The position numbers and the translations under genes were made by a program. Shown here piece after piece: positions 11,736 to 23,588 of a stretch of 64,000 nucleotides of DNA; the first letter of the stretch is position 1; every line of letters begins with the position of its first letter. The DNA comes from Umbelopsis ramanniana AG (lineage: Eukaryota > Mucoromycota > Umbelopsidomycetes > Umbelopsidales > Umbelopsidaceae), in assembly GCF_025399195.1 (NCBI RefSeq), contig NW_026252099.1, positions 186,001-250,000 on the forward strand, given 5' to 3'. Under the pieces are notes generated by a model. That model had not been told where the DNA came from and ran no database searches. It saw nothing but the letters and a program-made list of their open reading frames with translations.

Positions 11736-13058
11736 AAGAACAATAACATTGCCATGAGCTAATAATTCAGGGGAGGGGCGAACAGATACCAGTTCTGTAA
11801 CTCATGAGACCAAACAAGTAGAAGGGATCGAAAATGATGGCATGGTGACAGAGGTCATATGCGAGAATGAGTGCTAAAGTCCCGTTTTTTCCATGTACAA
11901 TTTTTATGCATATTTTTTGATGGAGAAGCTCATTCATTCTCGATCTTTGTCAGCCCTCTCCGTCATGGTTTGACTTGAGTAGACGAAGCATGATTGAGTG
12001 ACAGACACAAGGGCTTTCATTATACCCGTGACCGTACGTCCGTGTAATGACTTGGTTGACAAGATGGATGTGTCCACGCACCCCAAAAGGTACGAAAAAA
12101 GTAGAAGGCATCAGCTGGGCAAAAAAGTGCCTCTTGCGGCATTCCTTGTTCAGGTTGACAAGAAAATTACCGAATCGGGGGGCGGGGGATTAGAGCACTG
12201 CAAGGTCATCGAGCAGCGGTGTAAGTCTAGACTAAGCATAATTTGGCAAAAACGAGGAGGGCAAATGCATCGCCATGGAAATACGTGCACAGATAGAGCT
12301 GCAGCAATGGGATGGTGTAAAAAAACACATGTGCCTGAACTAAGCTATTTTTATATAAGTAACAGTGCGCAGACGCGTGGGCTAGTACATCGATCTTCGA
12401 TTGTCACAATAAGATGAAAAATGACTTGCAATCTGGAGCGGGTGGGCTGGGAAGAATTGATGGCCTTTAATGAGAACACGGGTCTTTGATCACTCATAAA
12501 TTAGGCACTTTTTGTTCCTAAATTCAAATGACCACTGATCACTCTACGTCCATATTACCCAATACAGACAGTGCTGCAGCTGAGTGAACTTGCCACAATA
12601 AGATGCCTATCAACGATTGTTCATAAAGGAGACCGGCCAGTGCGCAGGGGGGAACTCAACGGAAGCTAGCACACACCCACCCAGGTCACAGAAAGGAAGG
12701 TATAGGCGTACAAACGGCTGAAGCAATGCAGGAGGTACATGGCATGTCGTAATACGTTTTAACCATGCTTTGCCACCTTCCCTTTCGCAACACACAAGAC
12801 CGAGTCAAGTGAGTAATGTATTCAGCATGGACGATCTCTTTTTGTGATAATCATTTGCAGTATTTAATCGTATGGCCATCTATTTTCCGCTTCATAAATT
12901 TTTATTTATTATTTTATAAACCCCACAGAAAAAAGCCCTCTTGAAATTATTTTTCCCTGGACTCGCTCTTTTATTTGCCCTCCTCAATATCCGAAAGCCG
13001 CAGTTTTATTTCAGTCCTGCAATAACTCTTCTACCCAGAAAAAACCTCCCTTGCGAAC
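11736..13058 (+). other. Long intergenic region upstream of the bHLH gene
   Basis: About 1.3 kb without a convincing gene. A 139-codon open frame at 11998-12417 has no recognisable domain and unlikely composition, so it is not called. The last 250 nt before 13059 are AT-rich and then pyrimidine-rich, as expected of a promoter and 5' leader. A TATATAAG-like element is near 12350, far from the start codon. The region probably holds the regulatory DNA of the transcription factor gene and the 3' end of the SMYD gene. Confidence 0.4.
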
Positions 13059-14216
13059 ATGAACAACGCCCAACGTCAGCAACTGCAACAGCAGCAGCAG
13101 CAACAACAACAGCAATTCAAATTACGAAATCCCACCCAATACCATCTGCAAATGCAACAAGCCAGGTCAAGCCAGCAAGGAAGTAAGCCTGGGAACCCTG
13201 ATTACTATAATGTTGACTCTCAGCTGTGGTCAAGTGATTTCTTCAATAGCTTGCAACAGCATCAGAGCAACGAATCTCCCAAGCTAGAGGATATGGACTT
13301 TGGTGATACTGTAAACACCAGTATGGTGTCACCTCACTCCACAAGCTCTCCACTCCACGAATTCGAAGACATGAATGACTTCACTGTCACAGGTCCTTCC
13401 ACCAATCCTTCTTCATTTGGCACTCATGGTATGAAATCTCCCCTCCGTAAAACCCACCTTTCAGGTGCTGAACTTTTTGGTGAGTCACCTGCCAATTCTG
13501 TTCATTCTTATGGACTGGGCGAAGGGCAGCAGGACGTGCACTATCAAGAAAATGGCTTCCCTACCTCTGGCTCTCCCCAAGTCTCCGTCCCTATTGACAT
13601 GAGAAAAGTTTCGGGCAATTTTGCTAACACTATGGGTAACCAATACCCCATGTATATTCCAGGCTCATTTGAGAAGCAGCCTCATATTGCCATGTCAGCC
13701 CCTGCTAATATTGGATTTGCCGGCCAAGCATTCGGCAGCTCCTATCCCAATAACACTGCTTTTGGCTCCCATATGCCTTCAAGCTCGCTTAGAATGCAGG
13801 CTGATGATGCCGCCGATTTAGCCGGAAGCTTGGATGATGAATATAGTGTCCAACTAAAGTAAGTCTCTCCGCATGCATTTGTTTTTTTTTTAAAAAAAAG
13901 GAAGCCCTTGGCTAAACTCTTCCTGTGTAGCTTGCAAGGCATGATGGAAAAACGCCGTCGACGCAGAGAATCACACAATGCCGTCGAAAGACGACGAAGA
14001 GATAACATTAACGATCGCATTCATGAGCTTGGTACTTTGTTACCTGATCTCGAGAATGATGGTATCAACAAGCCCAACAAGGGATATATCCTGCGCAAGA
14101 GCGTTGAACAAATCAAGACATTGCAGCATGAAGTAACTGAATACTCTGTGCGAGTCAAGGAATTGGAGAAGATGCTTGAACAGTATCGTTTAGCCCAACC
14201 ATCTAACCAATCTTAA
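13059..14216 (+). CDS. bHLH transcription factor (USF/MITF-like E-box binder)
   Basis: Two exons, 13059-13858 and 13931-14216, separated by a 72-nt intron, give 361 aa. The N-terminal two thirds is a disordered activation-type region with a polyglutamine run at residues 7-19 and many Ser/Pro-rich patches. The C-terminus is a bHLH: the basic region [19 protein letters not shown] carries the His, Glu and Arg that read CACGTG E-boxes, followed by helix 1 ([11 protein letters not shown]), a loop ([10 protein letters not shown]) and helix 2 ([17 protein letters not shown]), running into a short leucine-zipper-like tail to LEQYRLAQ. This layout fits the USF/TFE/MITF class. Targets are unknown. The polyglutamine tract is CAG/CAA-encoded and may vary in length. 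Confidence 0.88.
13078..13115 (+). repeat. CAG/CAA trinucleotide tract (polyglutamine)
   Basis: A short run of mixed CAG and CAA codons in the first exon of the bHLH gene encodes 12-13 glutamines broken by one leucine. The mixing of codons suggests moderate stability. Confidence 0.85.
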
Positions 14217-14698
14217 TTTATTCTACACCTTTTCATATCATCCCTCTTGTATAGTCGCATCCTTCTTCCCCTTTCTCCGCTACTTGTAAAATCTTTTTCT
14301 ACTTGCAACCAAACCCGTCTCTTCCCGCGAACATACATTTTGTTTGTTCCATGAAGAATTTCGTTGCACCTTTTTTCGCCCATCATACCATTCCCCCCCC
14401 CCCTTCCCCTTGATTTTGCTTCCGCGTAGAGCGAATTTCCTTCACTATGCTGGGATTTTCTATCAGGGACAAACAGCGCTTTGGCCAGCCTGATCGCTGT
14501 TATCCCCCCATTCATTCACTGGTGCCAATTCTAGTTTAATTAAACGTTGTAGCTTCCCTCTTTATACATATAAACCCAGTATGTTATCCATGCTTTCTTT
14601 GCTGTGTGTAAGAGTAAATTAACTAGCTAGCGAGTTTATTTTTGGAACAATATTACAACGTCTCCACAAGGACTTTTTTTTTTCTTTGTGCACATGAA
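14217..14698. other. Convergent 3' region between bHLH and disordered-protein genes
   Basis: About 480 nt between two genes that end towards each other. It is T/C-rich on the plus strand, with a poly-C run near 14394-14403 and a poly-T run near 14678. It probably carries both 3' UTRs; no gene is seen. Confidence 0.45.
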
Positions 14699-16486
14699 CT
14701 AACTCCAAGGATTATCATTGAGACTCATATCACCCAGTCTATCAGGTAAAGTATGGTGATAGCTATCAGAGTAACTAGATCGGGGAGCAGTATCGGTGCG
14801 GTCTTCTATGCCTTTGAACCCCACATCGGATTGTTGGCTGGCAACACGTTGATAAAATTCACTATCGTCCTGCATGTATGCTGGGTCAGTCATGTATTCC
14901 ATTTGACCCACTGAACCAGAATTCCAACTTGAAATCAGGTCTGAAAATGCGTTTCGCTTGTTTTCTGGTATACTCTCCGAGTTGACCTTGAGATTATCAG
15001 CGGGATGACCACCCATGTCAAGTGGTTGAAAAGCCGACATATCATAGTCGGGATTAGGTTTAATAACGGTGGGTGGGTCAACCGTGGTTTGGATCGGTAT
15101 TATTGAGCTCTGCCAAGGATCATCGATATCTGCTGTCCGTTGGCTAATAATGGTTTTTGGTATAATGGTTGTATGCAGGTCATCGGTGGATGGCGGGAAT
15201 GTTTCTGTAGGATCTAGGAAGTTGGTGTTAGGCACCGATGGTTTGAAAGAAAATGACATATCGTTTCGGAAAGCGATGGTTTCGGGATCATCCTCAAACA
15301 TAGGTTGCGGATGGTTAATTTGTTCAAACCTGTCGCTCGATGCTGCTGCCACATCATGTGAAGGTTCAGAAGCTACATCCACAGACGGTTGAAGTATCGT
15401 CTCTGGTTGGCTCTGTGGTGCAACCGGCTTTGCCACTTGATTCACTTTGCTGACGAATATAGCTTCACTACTTTCGCTACGCTGTGCTATTTTGGGTGAC
15501 ACAATCGCCTTGGGAAGTTCGACTGGCTTTATCGGCTCTACCGGCTTTGGTAACTCTTCCGGCTTGGGTGACTCCACTATGGACGACTCTACCGGCTTGG
15601 GTGATTGTTTGGGAGACCTCGCCCTAGCAATATTGGATGCGGCTGAAGCGAAAATCGATGATGATGTTTTTGCTGCGGATTTAGGCTGAGGAGGGGGAGA
15701 GTTGATGCCTTTAGATGGCGCATTATTCACTGGAGGCGATGTCGTTTTTTTAGCGATCTCCGGTTGAGCCAACTCTCTGAACCCTTGTGGACTTTGAAAG
15801 CGATTTTTTTCATTGTCCATTAACTTCTCCCAATCTCGTTTATCTGCAGTAAATGGGTCCGAATTCTTTTCCGGTTCCATGTTATGCTCTTCGTCAGAAG
15901 GACTTAAGCTGCCTGGTGTTTCAGGGCGCGAAGAAACAGGCGATCGATTGGTTTGCGAAACTGGACTACTTTCAGTTGGCGTAAGCCGTCTGCGAGATTG
16001 TCCACTTGTAAAAATGTCGTCTTCATCCGTGTATTGATCTAGACGGCTACGCATCTTCAATTGCGGCTTTTTGCTAAAGATACTGCCGCCTCCTAACTTT
16101 GTAACATCAATATCGCCGAAAATACTGCCACCTGACCCTCCATTTTTGTAAGCTCTACTTGATGGCATAGTCGACACAGATGAGGCTGGTATAGGTGTAC
16201 TCGATCCACTAGAAGTAGACCCATTACTGCCTCTCCGAGTAGCATATGACACTGACGATGCAGGTCTCAGCTGGTCTGTGTCGTCGAAGAGTGGAGACTG
16301 TGGCCTGCCATTATTACTAGCAGCTCTTTTAGATAGAAAAGACAAGGGATCTGAAGTGTGCGTGCTGGATGGTGAAGCTGACCGTGATAATGGGTCATCA
16401 GTAGCTACTGTGCTCAAGTTCGGGGCACTGAGCGGATCTACATAGTAATGCAAAGTCTTTCGGTCAATACACTTCGTAAAAGCCAT
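14699..16486 (-). CDS. Large disordered protein, 595 aa, unknown function
   Basis: A single open exon of 595 codons beginning MAFTKCIDRKTLHYYVDPLS. The N-terminal 20 residues look ordered; the rest is dominated by Ser, Pro, Asp, Thr and Asn, with repeated PKPVE/PKPEE units at about residues 290-330 and short conserved-looking patches (GGSIFGDIDVTKLGGGSIFS, KRDWEKLMDNEKNRF, FSDLISSWNSG) that could be linear binding motifs. It ends GDMSLNDNPWS. I do not recognise the family. Such proteins in fungi are often cytoskeletal or endocytic adaptors, but that is only a guess. A possible upstream coding piece (16500-16565, MSRASQNKKHAHLFGLGG in another frame) cannot be joined by a normal-sized intron, so it is left out. 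Confidence 0.7.
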   Translation of the reverse strand: MAFTKCIDRKTLHYYVDPLSAPNLSTVATDDPLSRSASPSSTHTSDPLSFLSKRAASNNGRPQSPLFDDTDQLRPASSVSYATRRGSNGSTSSGSSTPIPASSVSTMPSSRAYKNGGSGGSIFGDIDVTKLGGGSIFSKKPQLKMRSRLDQYTDEDDIFTSGQSRRRLTPTESSPVSQTNRSPVSSRPETPGSLSPSDEEHNMEPEKNSDPFTADKRDWEKLMDNEKNRFQSPQGFRELAQPEIAKKTTSPPVNNAPSKGINSPPPQPKSAAKTSSSIFASAASNIARARSPKQSPKPVESSIVESPKPEELPKPVEPIKPVELPKAIVSPKIAQRSESSEAIFVSKVNQVAKPVAPQSQPETILQPSVDVASEPSHDVAAASSDRFEQINHPQPMFEDDPETIAFRNDMSFSFKPSVPNTNFLDPTETFPPSTDDLHTTIIPKTIISQRTADIDDPWQSSIIPIQTTVDPPTVIKPNPDYDMSAFQPLDMGGHPADNLKVNSESIPENKRNAFSDLISSWNSGSVGQMEYMTDPAYMQDDSEFYQRVASQQSDVGFKGIEDRTDTAPRSSYSDSYHHTLPDRLGDMSLNDNPWS

Positions 16487-17034
16487 GCACTGCCTCTACA
16501 TTCTGACATACCACCCAATCCGAATAAATGAGCATGCTTCTTGTTTTGACTAGCTCTGGACATTGAAGGAACGCTCCTATTCCTTGGCCCCGCTTGATCG
16601 ATCACCGAGAAGTGGTGTGCCAGAAATGACATATATTTATGACATAAATCAATCCAGGCAAATTTCAGAACGGAGAGATTTTGGGTTGCGGCAGTGTGAA
16701 GCCCTTAAACTGTGGTATTCAATTCACAATACAGCGGTCAAAAACAAGACCTAATGATAGATTGATGATGGGAACGATATTCCCGCTTAAGTATTAGTGA
16801 GGTACTCCCGAGATCCGTTCGTTCTCGCGGAAGTGTTGTTTTTTTCTTTGTCGCCAGCCAAATGCAGCGATTGTTTATGGAGTTCCAAATTTGGAGTCTC
16901 GTTCATAACAAAAGATAGAAATCCCATTCAACGTTCTTTGCTTAACTTGCACTACTCTCTTTCCTCTTCTTTTCTTAATACCCGTCTGATTCACTGTCTT
17001 TTGTTCGTCGCTGCATCAACAGCAACTTGATACC
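16487..17034. other. Divergent promoter region
   Basis: About 550 nt between the start codons of the disordered-protein gene (minus) and the IQGAP gene (plus). The final 120 nt before 17035 are pyrimidine-rich (CTCTCTTTCCTC-like), common in leaders of fungal genes. No RNA gene or ORF is convincing. Confidence 0.45.
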
Positions 17035-20000
17035 ATGACAGCAAGACCAACCCCAACCCCATTGAATCGCCTCTCTACCATGGCGGGTCGAAAAGACTTG
17101 TCAGATTTACGTATACCCACCATTACAGAAGACGCCGAAGACGTTGTTGGTATGTAAATTGCACATGGATCTCATTTTTTCAAGTGTTTGCGTTGCTAAC
17201 TACTTGTTATCGTTTTGCTGGGACTCATAGGCATGCAAGGTACCATAGTCGGGAATATAAATTGCTTTGAAAACCCAATACACGCTGCTAAATTCATTTG
17301 CATTTAGGTCGAATTCGACTTCAAAAGGATGAAAGAACTGTTATCACTAGCCACTGGATGGACAAACAGAGAAGCAATCTGCAGGCATACGAGTACTTAT
17401 GTCACATCGGTGAAGCAAAGGAGTAAGCACGAATGCCTTGAGTGTGTGATGCCTAATCTGGATTAGGTACTAACAACAAACACTTACTTAGATGGATTGA
17501 AGAATGTCTTGGTGAAGAAATTGACCCCATCGTGCAACTGGAAGAGTCGATGAGAAACGGTATTGTTCTAGCTCAGTTGGCGCACTGGTTTGCCCCCGGA
17601 ACCGTCCGTCGAATTTTTACAGTACGTGCTTGTGTATCTCTCAAGGTTGCTCAAAACGCTGGTTTGCTAAACTGGCAACGTTTGCATTTTGTAGGAAAAG
17701 CGACTTCAATTTCGTCATTCCGATAATATCAACTACTTCTTCAAAGCAATCAAACTCGTACGATTACCAAACATTTTCTGGTTCGAGTTGACGGATCTTT
17801 ACGAACGAAAGAACATACCCAAAGTTATTTACTGTATTCACGCACTGAGGTAATAGACACGTCGGGATTTTTTTAGTTGTGCTACGTGACGCTTTCGAAA
17901 ACTAAATCCTTGCGTATTCAGTCATTTGCTTGCCAGAAGAAATTTGGCGCCAAATATCAAAAATCTCGTGGGACAGTTGGAGTTTACAAGTAAGCAATTT
18001 ATTTCGCTGTACTACCTATCAATGGAAATCGCATAAAACTAACCTCACTTTCCATTTGCTAGATGAACAAATTAGTGCCACCCAGAGAGGTTTGGATCAA
18101 GCTGGCGTTTCTATGCCAAACTTTGGCAACGTCCGCACGTCATTGAAGCATGAGTTGAATGAGGTGGATGAAGAGGATGACATTCAATATGAGCCTATAT
18201 TTGTGTCCAAGTACTCCAGCGCCATTGTGAGCCCTACCACTCCGGATTTAATTGAAGAATCCGATTCTGACGATGAACATGTCTTCGAGGAGGAGATTAC
18301 TGAGGAAGAAAGTAAGTATATTTGCCATTGGGCAGTCATGTAAGGAAAATCACACATTTAACCAGAATTTTTTTTACAGAGAACGAAGTGTACTGGTCTG
18401 AGCCCAAAAACCTTGCAAATTTGATCCGATGCCAGTCGATCGTTCGCCGCTTCACTGTGCGAAAGGAGTTTAATCAAATTAGGGACTTGCACAAGTCATC
18501 CCTGTTTGAATCACAGATTAAAAATGTGCAGGCCCAGGCACGCGGTGTCCTGGCAAGAAGAGCGTTAGAAGACAAGCGTATCATGTATGAAGATGCCGAA
18601 GAATGGATAACTAACGTAAGAACATTTAGCATATATCGATGGTAGAAATTGTAAAGTACTTACACACACTTATTGGTTTGGCCCAATCTCTAGTTCCAAG
18701 CTGCCACACGCGGATTCCTAACTCGCTGCAAATACCAAGACAAGCTCGATTATTATAAGGCCAACCTCGATAAAATTATCAAAATTCAGAGCTTTGTCAA
18801 GACCAAACTTGTAGGAGACGCATACCGTAAATTGAGTACGAAAAAAAATTCCCAATGATTTGACAACTTTAATTTGGTAAATTGATTTCTCACCTTTTTC
18901 ATCAACTAGCCACCGCTACCAATCCATCAGTTGGCACCGTCAAGAACTTTATTCACTTGTTGGATGACAGTGAGCTTGATTTTGATCAAGAACTGAGTGA
19001 GTGTCTTCATGTGAATACCCCATAAGATTGCCGACATCGTCACTAACATTAAACGATCCTTTTAGCCTTGGAACAATTGCGACAAAGCGTCATTCGCCGC
19101 ATCCGTGATAACGGTCAACTGGAAGCTCAAGCTAACGATTTGGACATTCAGATTGCCTTGTTGGTCCAAAACGCAATCACACTGGACGAAGTGCTTGGTC
19201 TATCGCGCAAGATGAACAAGAAGGTGCAGAGGCGTATGTCTGAGATCGCCTCTGCATCCAACAACAACCCTTATAGCTTGCGCTCTTTGGATAAGGATAG
19301 CCGAAAGCGCTTGGAACTTTTCCAACAAATGTTTTACCTGCTCCAGACCGAACCAAAGTACCTCTCTCGTCTCATGTACATTATGAATGGACAAGAGTCG
19401 GCTGATCACTTGGGCAAGAAATTGGTGGAAACCACTGTGCTTACATTGTTTGGCTATGCACAAAATTCCAGAGAAGAGTATTTGTTGCTCAAGTTGTTCA
19501 AGGTATGCCATTCATATTTTCGTTTCTGTAATTTCCATACGATAATGTGCTAACCATGTAATTCCTACAGTTCTGTATTTCTGAGGAAATGAGCTATATG
19601 GAGGATGCTCAAGAATTCATGAGAGGAAACTACATCTTTATGAAGTTGGTCGTTCATTACAATCGGTAAGCTTAATAATTACAATACTTCATATGACGCT
19701 AAAATCACAAAGCGCTAATGATCTTACTTGAAATAGTGGTGCCAAGGAACGCAAGTTCTTCAGAGATCTTCTTCAACCTCTTGTTAATACCGTACTGGAC
19801 GATGACTTTATGGATCTTGAAACTGATCCTGTCAACATTTACCACAAATCAGTTAACCTTGAGGAGTCTCGTACAGGTCGTCCATCTGCACGAAAGCACA
19901 CTGCAACTTCACAAGAGGCATTGGCTGATGCAGAAGTGCGCGACACTTTCATCCAACATTTGAAGCGTCTTCGCGAAGTCACTGAGCGCTTCTTGTCTGC

Positions 20001-21707
20001 CATCATCTCTACTTTGGAGGAAATGCCATATGGTGTTCGTTTCATTGCAAAGGAGCTTAAGCAGTCCCTTGAGGAGAATTTCCCTGAAGAACCTAAGCAG
20101 AACATTGTTAAGATCATTGGAAACTTCATCTACTACCGTTACCTTAACCCAGCCATCATTGCACCAGAGCAATATGACGTTGTTGACACAGTGATTACCC
20201 CTATGCAACGTAAAAATTTGGCTGAAGTCTCCAAGATGCTTCAACAGATTTCTAGCGGCAAGGTCTTTGACGCAAACGATCTCTTCTTGGCTCCTTTGAA
20301 CGACTATGTCTTTGAGGCTGGTCAACGATTCTCCCAATGGTTCGTCTCGCTCACTGACGTTGAAGATGCCGAGACTCACTTTGGCATGGACATGTTTGCT
20401 GATTATGGAAACACACACAAACCCATCGTCTATATCTCCCCCTACGAAGTCTTCCACATGCACTACATTGTTCACAACAACATCAGTGGTTTGGAACCAG
20501 AGAACAAGGGTCCATTGCGCGACATTCTTGAAGAGCTTGGCGATCCGTTGTACTCACCAAACCTTGACATGCCAGAATCTGCTCATACCGAAATGAGTTT
20601 GACCCTGACCAACCGATACGATAAGATACCTCATGATCCGAACGCTCGACTTAAGCAATTGCTGGTTGACACCAAGCGATTCCTTCTTTACGTTATTAAG
20701 ATTCAAAATGGCAATGACCTCAAGGCTATCTTCACTCAACCTATTACTGCTGAGCATGAACATATGTGGGCTGAACTCAAGCACATTGAATTCTTGGATC
20801 GCGAGGAAAGCCAAGATGTGCTTTTGAAACGCAGACATGTTCTTTTAGGGACAGTGGATGACCCTCCAACTGACTTGATGAGGTAGGTTCTTATGACCAT
20901 CAAGCTAACGCTACCAAAGAATGACATCTAACGTGCATTTTATTTGTTTATTTCTTACAGCCTCAACTTCCACCAGTTGAAGACCATCACAGTTAAGCTT
21001 GTCTTGAACCTTGAGAGATGTGGAGTTATTTCTTCCGGAAACAACTACCAAGATTTGATCAAGATGATTGCCAAGGATATCACCAACAAGAATACTCGTC
21101 GTAAGATTCGACAGGGTGAAATCCAAAGATTGCAACAGACGTTGACTCACTTGCAAGAAAAGACTGCCTACCTGGAAGAACAAAAGGGCAATTTTGAAAA
21201 GTACATTGATAACTGCATGCAGAATCAAATGAACAAGCGTGGCAAGAAGAACAAGTTTGTCATGCCTTTCACTAGACAATACTTCCATATTCGCCAGCTA
21301 CAGAAGGATGGTCGAGTGCCCAAATTCGGTTCTTACAAGTACACTGCCAAGCAATTATATGATCGTCGCATTTTGCTGGAACTGACTGACATCAGTCCCA
21401 AGCAATATGATCGTATACCGCTAGTGATCTCTATGAACGAAGTTGGTATCATTGAAATCAAAGGAAGTTATGCCGGATGGGGCATCGCCAGCATGGCTGT
21501 TGAATTACGGTTTGAAGAACTTTTGCAAACGCAGTTCAATGGTATTCAAACCATGACCGTCTTGGACGGCATGGCAAAGATCAATGTGAACTTGTTGATC
21601 TGGCTCATCAATCGCAAGTAAGTTGAATTAATTTTGGGTTATTTTTCTGTGTCTCAGGAACCGATCGAAATCTAACCTATTGTTTCTCCCATAGATTCTA
21701 CGTCTAG
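17035..21707 (+). CDS. IQGAP-type Ras GTPase-activating-like scaffold (Iqg1/Rng2)
   Basis: About 1,150 aa in many exons. IQGAPs organise the actomyosin ring and cell polarity by binding actin, calmodulin and Rho GTPases. Domain order: a calponin-homology domain (AKEWIEECLGEEIDPI ... GIVLAQLAHWFAPGTVRRIF ... HSDNINYFFKAI ... VIYCIHALSHLL); an acidic linker; four IQ-like motifs (NLIRCQSIVRRFTVRKEF, VQAQARGVLARRAL, FQAATRGFLTRCKYQ, IKIQSFVKTKLVGDAYR); a GAP-related domain with FIYYRYLNPAIIAPEQYD, the IQGAP signature in place of an active RasGAP; and the RasGAP C-terminal domain ending LIWLINRKFYV. Exon 1 (17035-17149) is followed by an apparent 9-nt microexon at 17231-17239. The last exon holds only the final codons, 21695-21707. 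Family identity is secure. Confidence 0.92.
17231..17239 (+). other. Nine-nucleotide microexon in the IQGAP gene
   Basis: The bases GCATGCAAG lie between ...CATAG and GTACCA. The introns on either side would be 81 nt (17150-17230) and 68 nt (17240-17307), both typical here. Included, it adds three residues (MQG); skipped, the frame is preserved and the single intron would be 158 nt. This is an inference from splice-site spacing. Confidence 0.55.
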
Positions 21708-22035
21708 GATACCTATACCACTTCCTTTATTCCCCACACACCATTTGTTCATATCCCTTCCATTCTTGTATGTAGCAGTTAATAGTCTCCTCCCCTCCAC
21801 TCAAACAAAATTTCAACATCTATACCGTCTCCACCAAACCCCCTTTGTATAGTCAAAAATATCTTTGTTTCGACTCTGTAACTTGTTTTGTTTCCTTTGC
21901 TTTATACATTATTAAACACTTTTTATTAAAAAGCCAATACAATACAAAAAGTGCTGACCGACCGAGGAGAGAAATCTACAAGTCCATGTCATTCAACAAT
22001 GATCGACGACCCAACATCGTATCCAGCCAGCGTGT

Positions 22036-22677
22036 CTAATCTTCGTCATCGTCTTCGCTCTCTTCCACTCGGCCCATTTTGGCATCCTCAGAGTCTGAGT
22101 CCGAGCTCCTCTGTCGTTTCGTTGCTGACATGGCGGCAGCAGATGCAGCCTTTCGTTTTATATCTTCTACAGAGAGCTTGGGTTTGTAGGTGCCGTCTAA
22201 CTTTGCTACTGCGTCCGACTTTGATTTTGCGTATTGAATCGTCTAGAACATTCATAAATTGACAGCGGTAGATTGTTAAAACAAACACTTTGATAAGACG
22301 ATACAGAATTCTCCTCCATTCTATTCATGGCAAAAGGAGGTTGGAAAAAGACACTTACAATGTTTTTCTCGTAAAATGAAAATCCATTCAAACTTCTTAA
22401 GGCAGCTGTAGCAGACGCTATGTCATCGAAAACAACAAAGGCTTGTCCTCGCATTTTGTCCTTCTTCATTATGACGATATCTAATATCTCTCCATACGTG
22501 AGAAACAGTGTATATAGGGATGCTTTGATTTCTATCGATCGAGAGCGTCAGTTTGATCTGGGAGTTGAGCATGATCCAAGTCTCCTCTCACATTGAACAC
22601 TGATCATTACCTTCGACCCGAATCTTTTCTGGAAGTCCTTTTATATAAAGTGATTGATTTGGATCAGTGCTACTCAT
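22036..22677 (-). CDS. U1A/U2B''-type spliceosomal RRM protein
   Basis: Four short exons, start MSSTDPNQSLYIKGLPEKI at 22677, end ESEDDDED. The N-terminal RRM shows RNP2 (LYIKGL) and RNP1 (RGQAFVVFDD) with the linking text KASLYTLFLTYGEILDIVIM and ALRSLNGFSFYEKNI, very close to the first RRM of U1 snRNP A and U2 snRNP B''. The exon after the RRM starts TIQYAKSKSDAVAKLDGTY, again the U1A/U2B'' pattern. The tail KPKLSVEDIKRKAASAAAM is basic, then acidic. There is no second RRM, so it matches a short, Msl1-like protein of about 140 aa more than full U1A or U2B''. It binds a U1 or U2 snRNA stem-loop; which one cannot be told. Confidence 0.85.
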
Positions 22678-22823
22678 CGCGTGTGGGGTGTGCTTGAAGG
22701 ATGGTCGGTAGAGCGAAAGGATACTGGAAACAAGCTCTCTGGCGTGACTCGCGAATCCGTGTTTTTGTGATGTCAGCCACGCAAGCAGCTACAAGAGTCA
22801 CCTGACCTTCAGTGTATAAGAGT

Positions 22824-22829
22824 CACGTG
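22824..22829. promoter_or_regulatory. CACGTG E-box
   Basis: A perfect CACGTG hexamer inside the near-palindrome GTCACGTGTGTGAC, 147 nt upstream of the RRM gene start. It is the class of site read by bHLH factors like the one encoded at 13059. Function is inferred only; a hexamer occurs by chance every few kilobases. Confidence 0.25.
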
Positions 22830-23497
22830 TGTGACTTGTCAATGGAGACTCAAAGAGAAATGATTACTGTTTATTGTATTGAAACACTTTTATCTATGGT
22901 TTTTATGAGTGATTCAAGATGCACACTGTTGAAAGGTAAATTGACCGATCCAAAGGAGGCAGTCACGCGTCCAGCACTGAATTGCTTAAGACGTGTAAAT
23001 AAGCGCCATTTCCGAATACAAGATAGAGTTAGTCCGATAGATAGAGTCAGCGAGTTGGCCAAGTTCTTAACGTAGAGGAATCATAGTACCATAAAGAAGC
23101 AAGTAATCATATTAGTCAGTCAGTCAGGGATTACTGGGTTCAGAGGTAGTTATGGGCCAAAAGTCAGAGGATTCGACAGAGTAAGAAAGTCAGTCAGTTA
23201 CAAATAAGAGGTAAAGAATGTCTATGGTTTGTGAATTGTTCGCTCTGATATATTCGAACATAGGTACAGATCATAGTGAGCGGCTTAGGACATAGGATGG
23301 GTTTAGGCACAGGTGGAGTCAGGTCAGGTAACTTTACAACAAACACTGTCCAGTAGAATTAGTTTTACTAATAAAATTGAGATAGCGGGTAAAACCAAAT
23401 ATGTCTCCACTAGAGCTACATTGCGCAAAATTTCCCCCCTGAAAGGGGCTCTATAGCCCAACTTTCCACGTAATAAACTTGTGCTACCCTAGAGGAC

Positions 23498-23532
23498 TAT
23501 ATAAAGACTATTTTTTCAGTAGGTATATAAAG
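23498..23532 (+). promoter_or_regulatory. Duplicated TATA-like element
   Basis: Two TATATAAAG elements, at 23498-23506 and 23524-23532, each followed by ACT, form a short direct repeat 26 nt apart. They sit 57-91 nt before the ATG of a small cysteine-rich ORF, a suitable spacing for a fungal TATA box. Confidence 0.4.
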
Positions 23533-23588
23533 ACTTTGATTTGTGCCCATATTCACTTTCATATCTCATTCAACAAGAAATTCAAAAG

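Larger units (their letters stand above)
22678..23588. other. AT-rich gene-poor DNA, promoter side of the RRM gene
   Basis: About 900 nt with no convincing gene. Near 22824-22829 there is a CACGTG E-box within a longer near-palindrome (GTCACGTGTGTGAC). At 23114-23127 and 23187-23198 there are tandem GTCA repeats. Open frames at 22812-23075 lack recognisable features. Confidence 0.4.

Noticed and set aside
11998-12417. 139-codon frame upstream of the bHLH gene
   Set aside because: No family resemblance and unusual composition; more likely promoter or leader DNA.
16497-16565. Upstream peptide MSRASQNKKHAHLFGLGG as first exon of the disordered protein
   Set aside because: The only splice pair in reach would make a 22-nt intron and the phase does not match.
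19909-20475. 188-codon frame antisense to the GAP-related domain
   Set aside because: Shadow of the IQGAP exon with no independent features.
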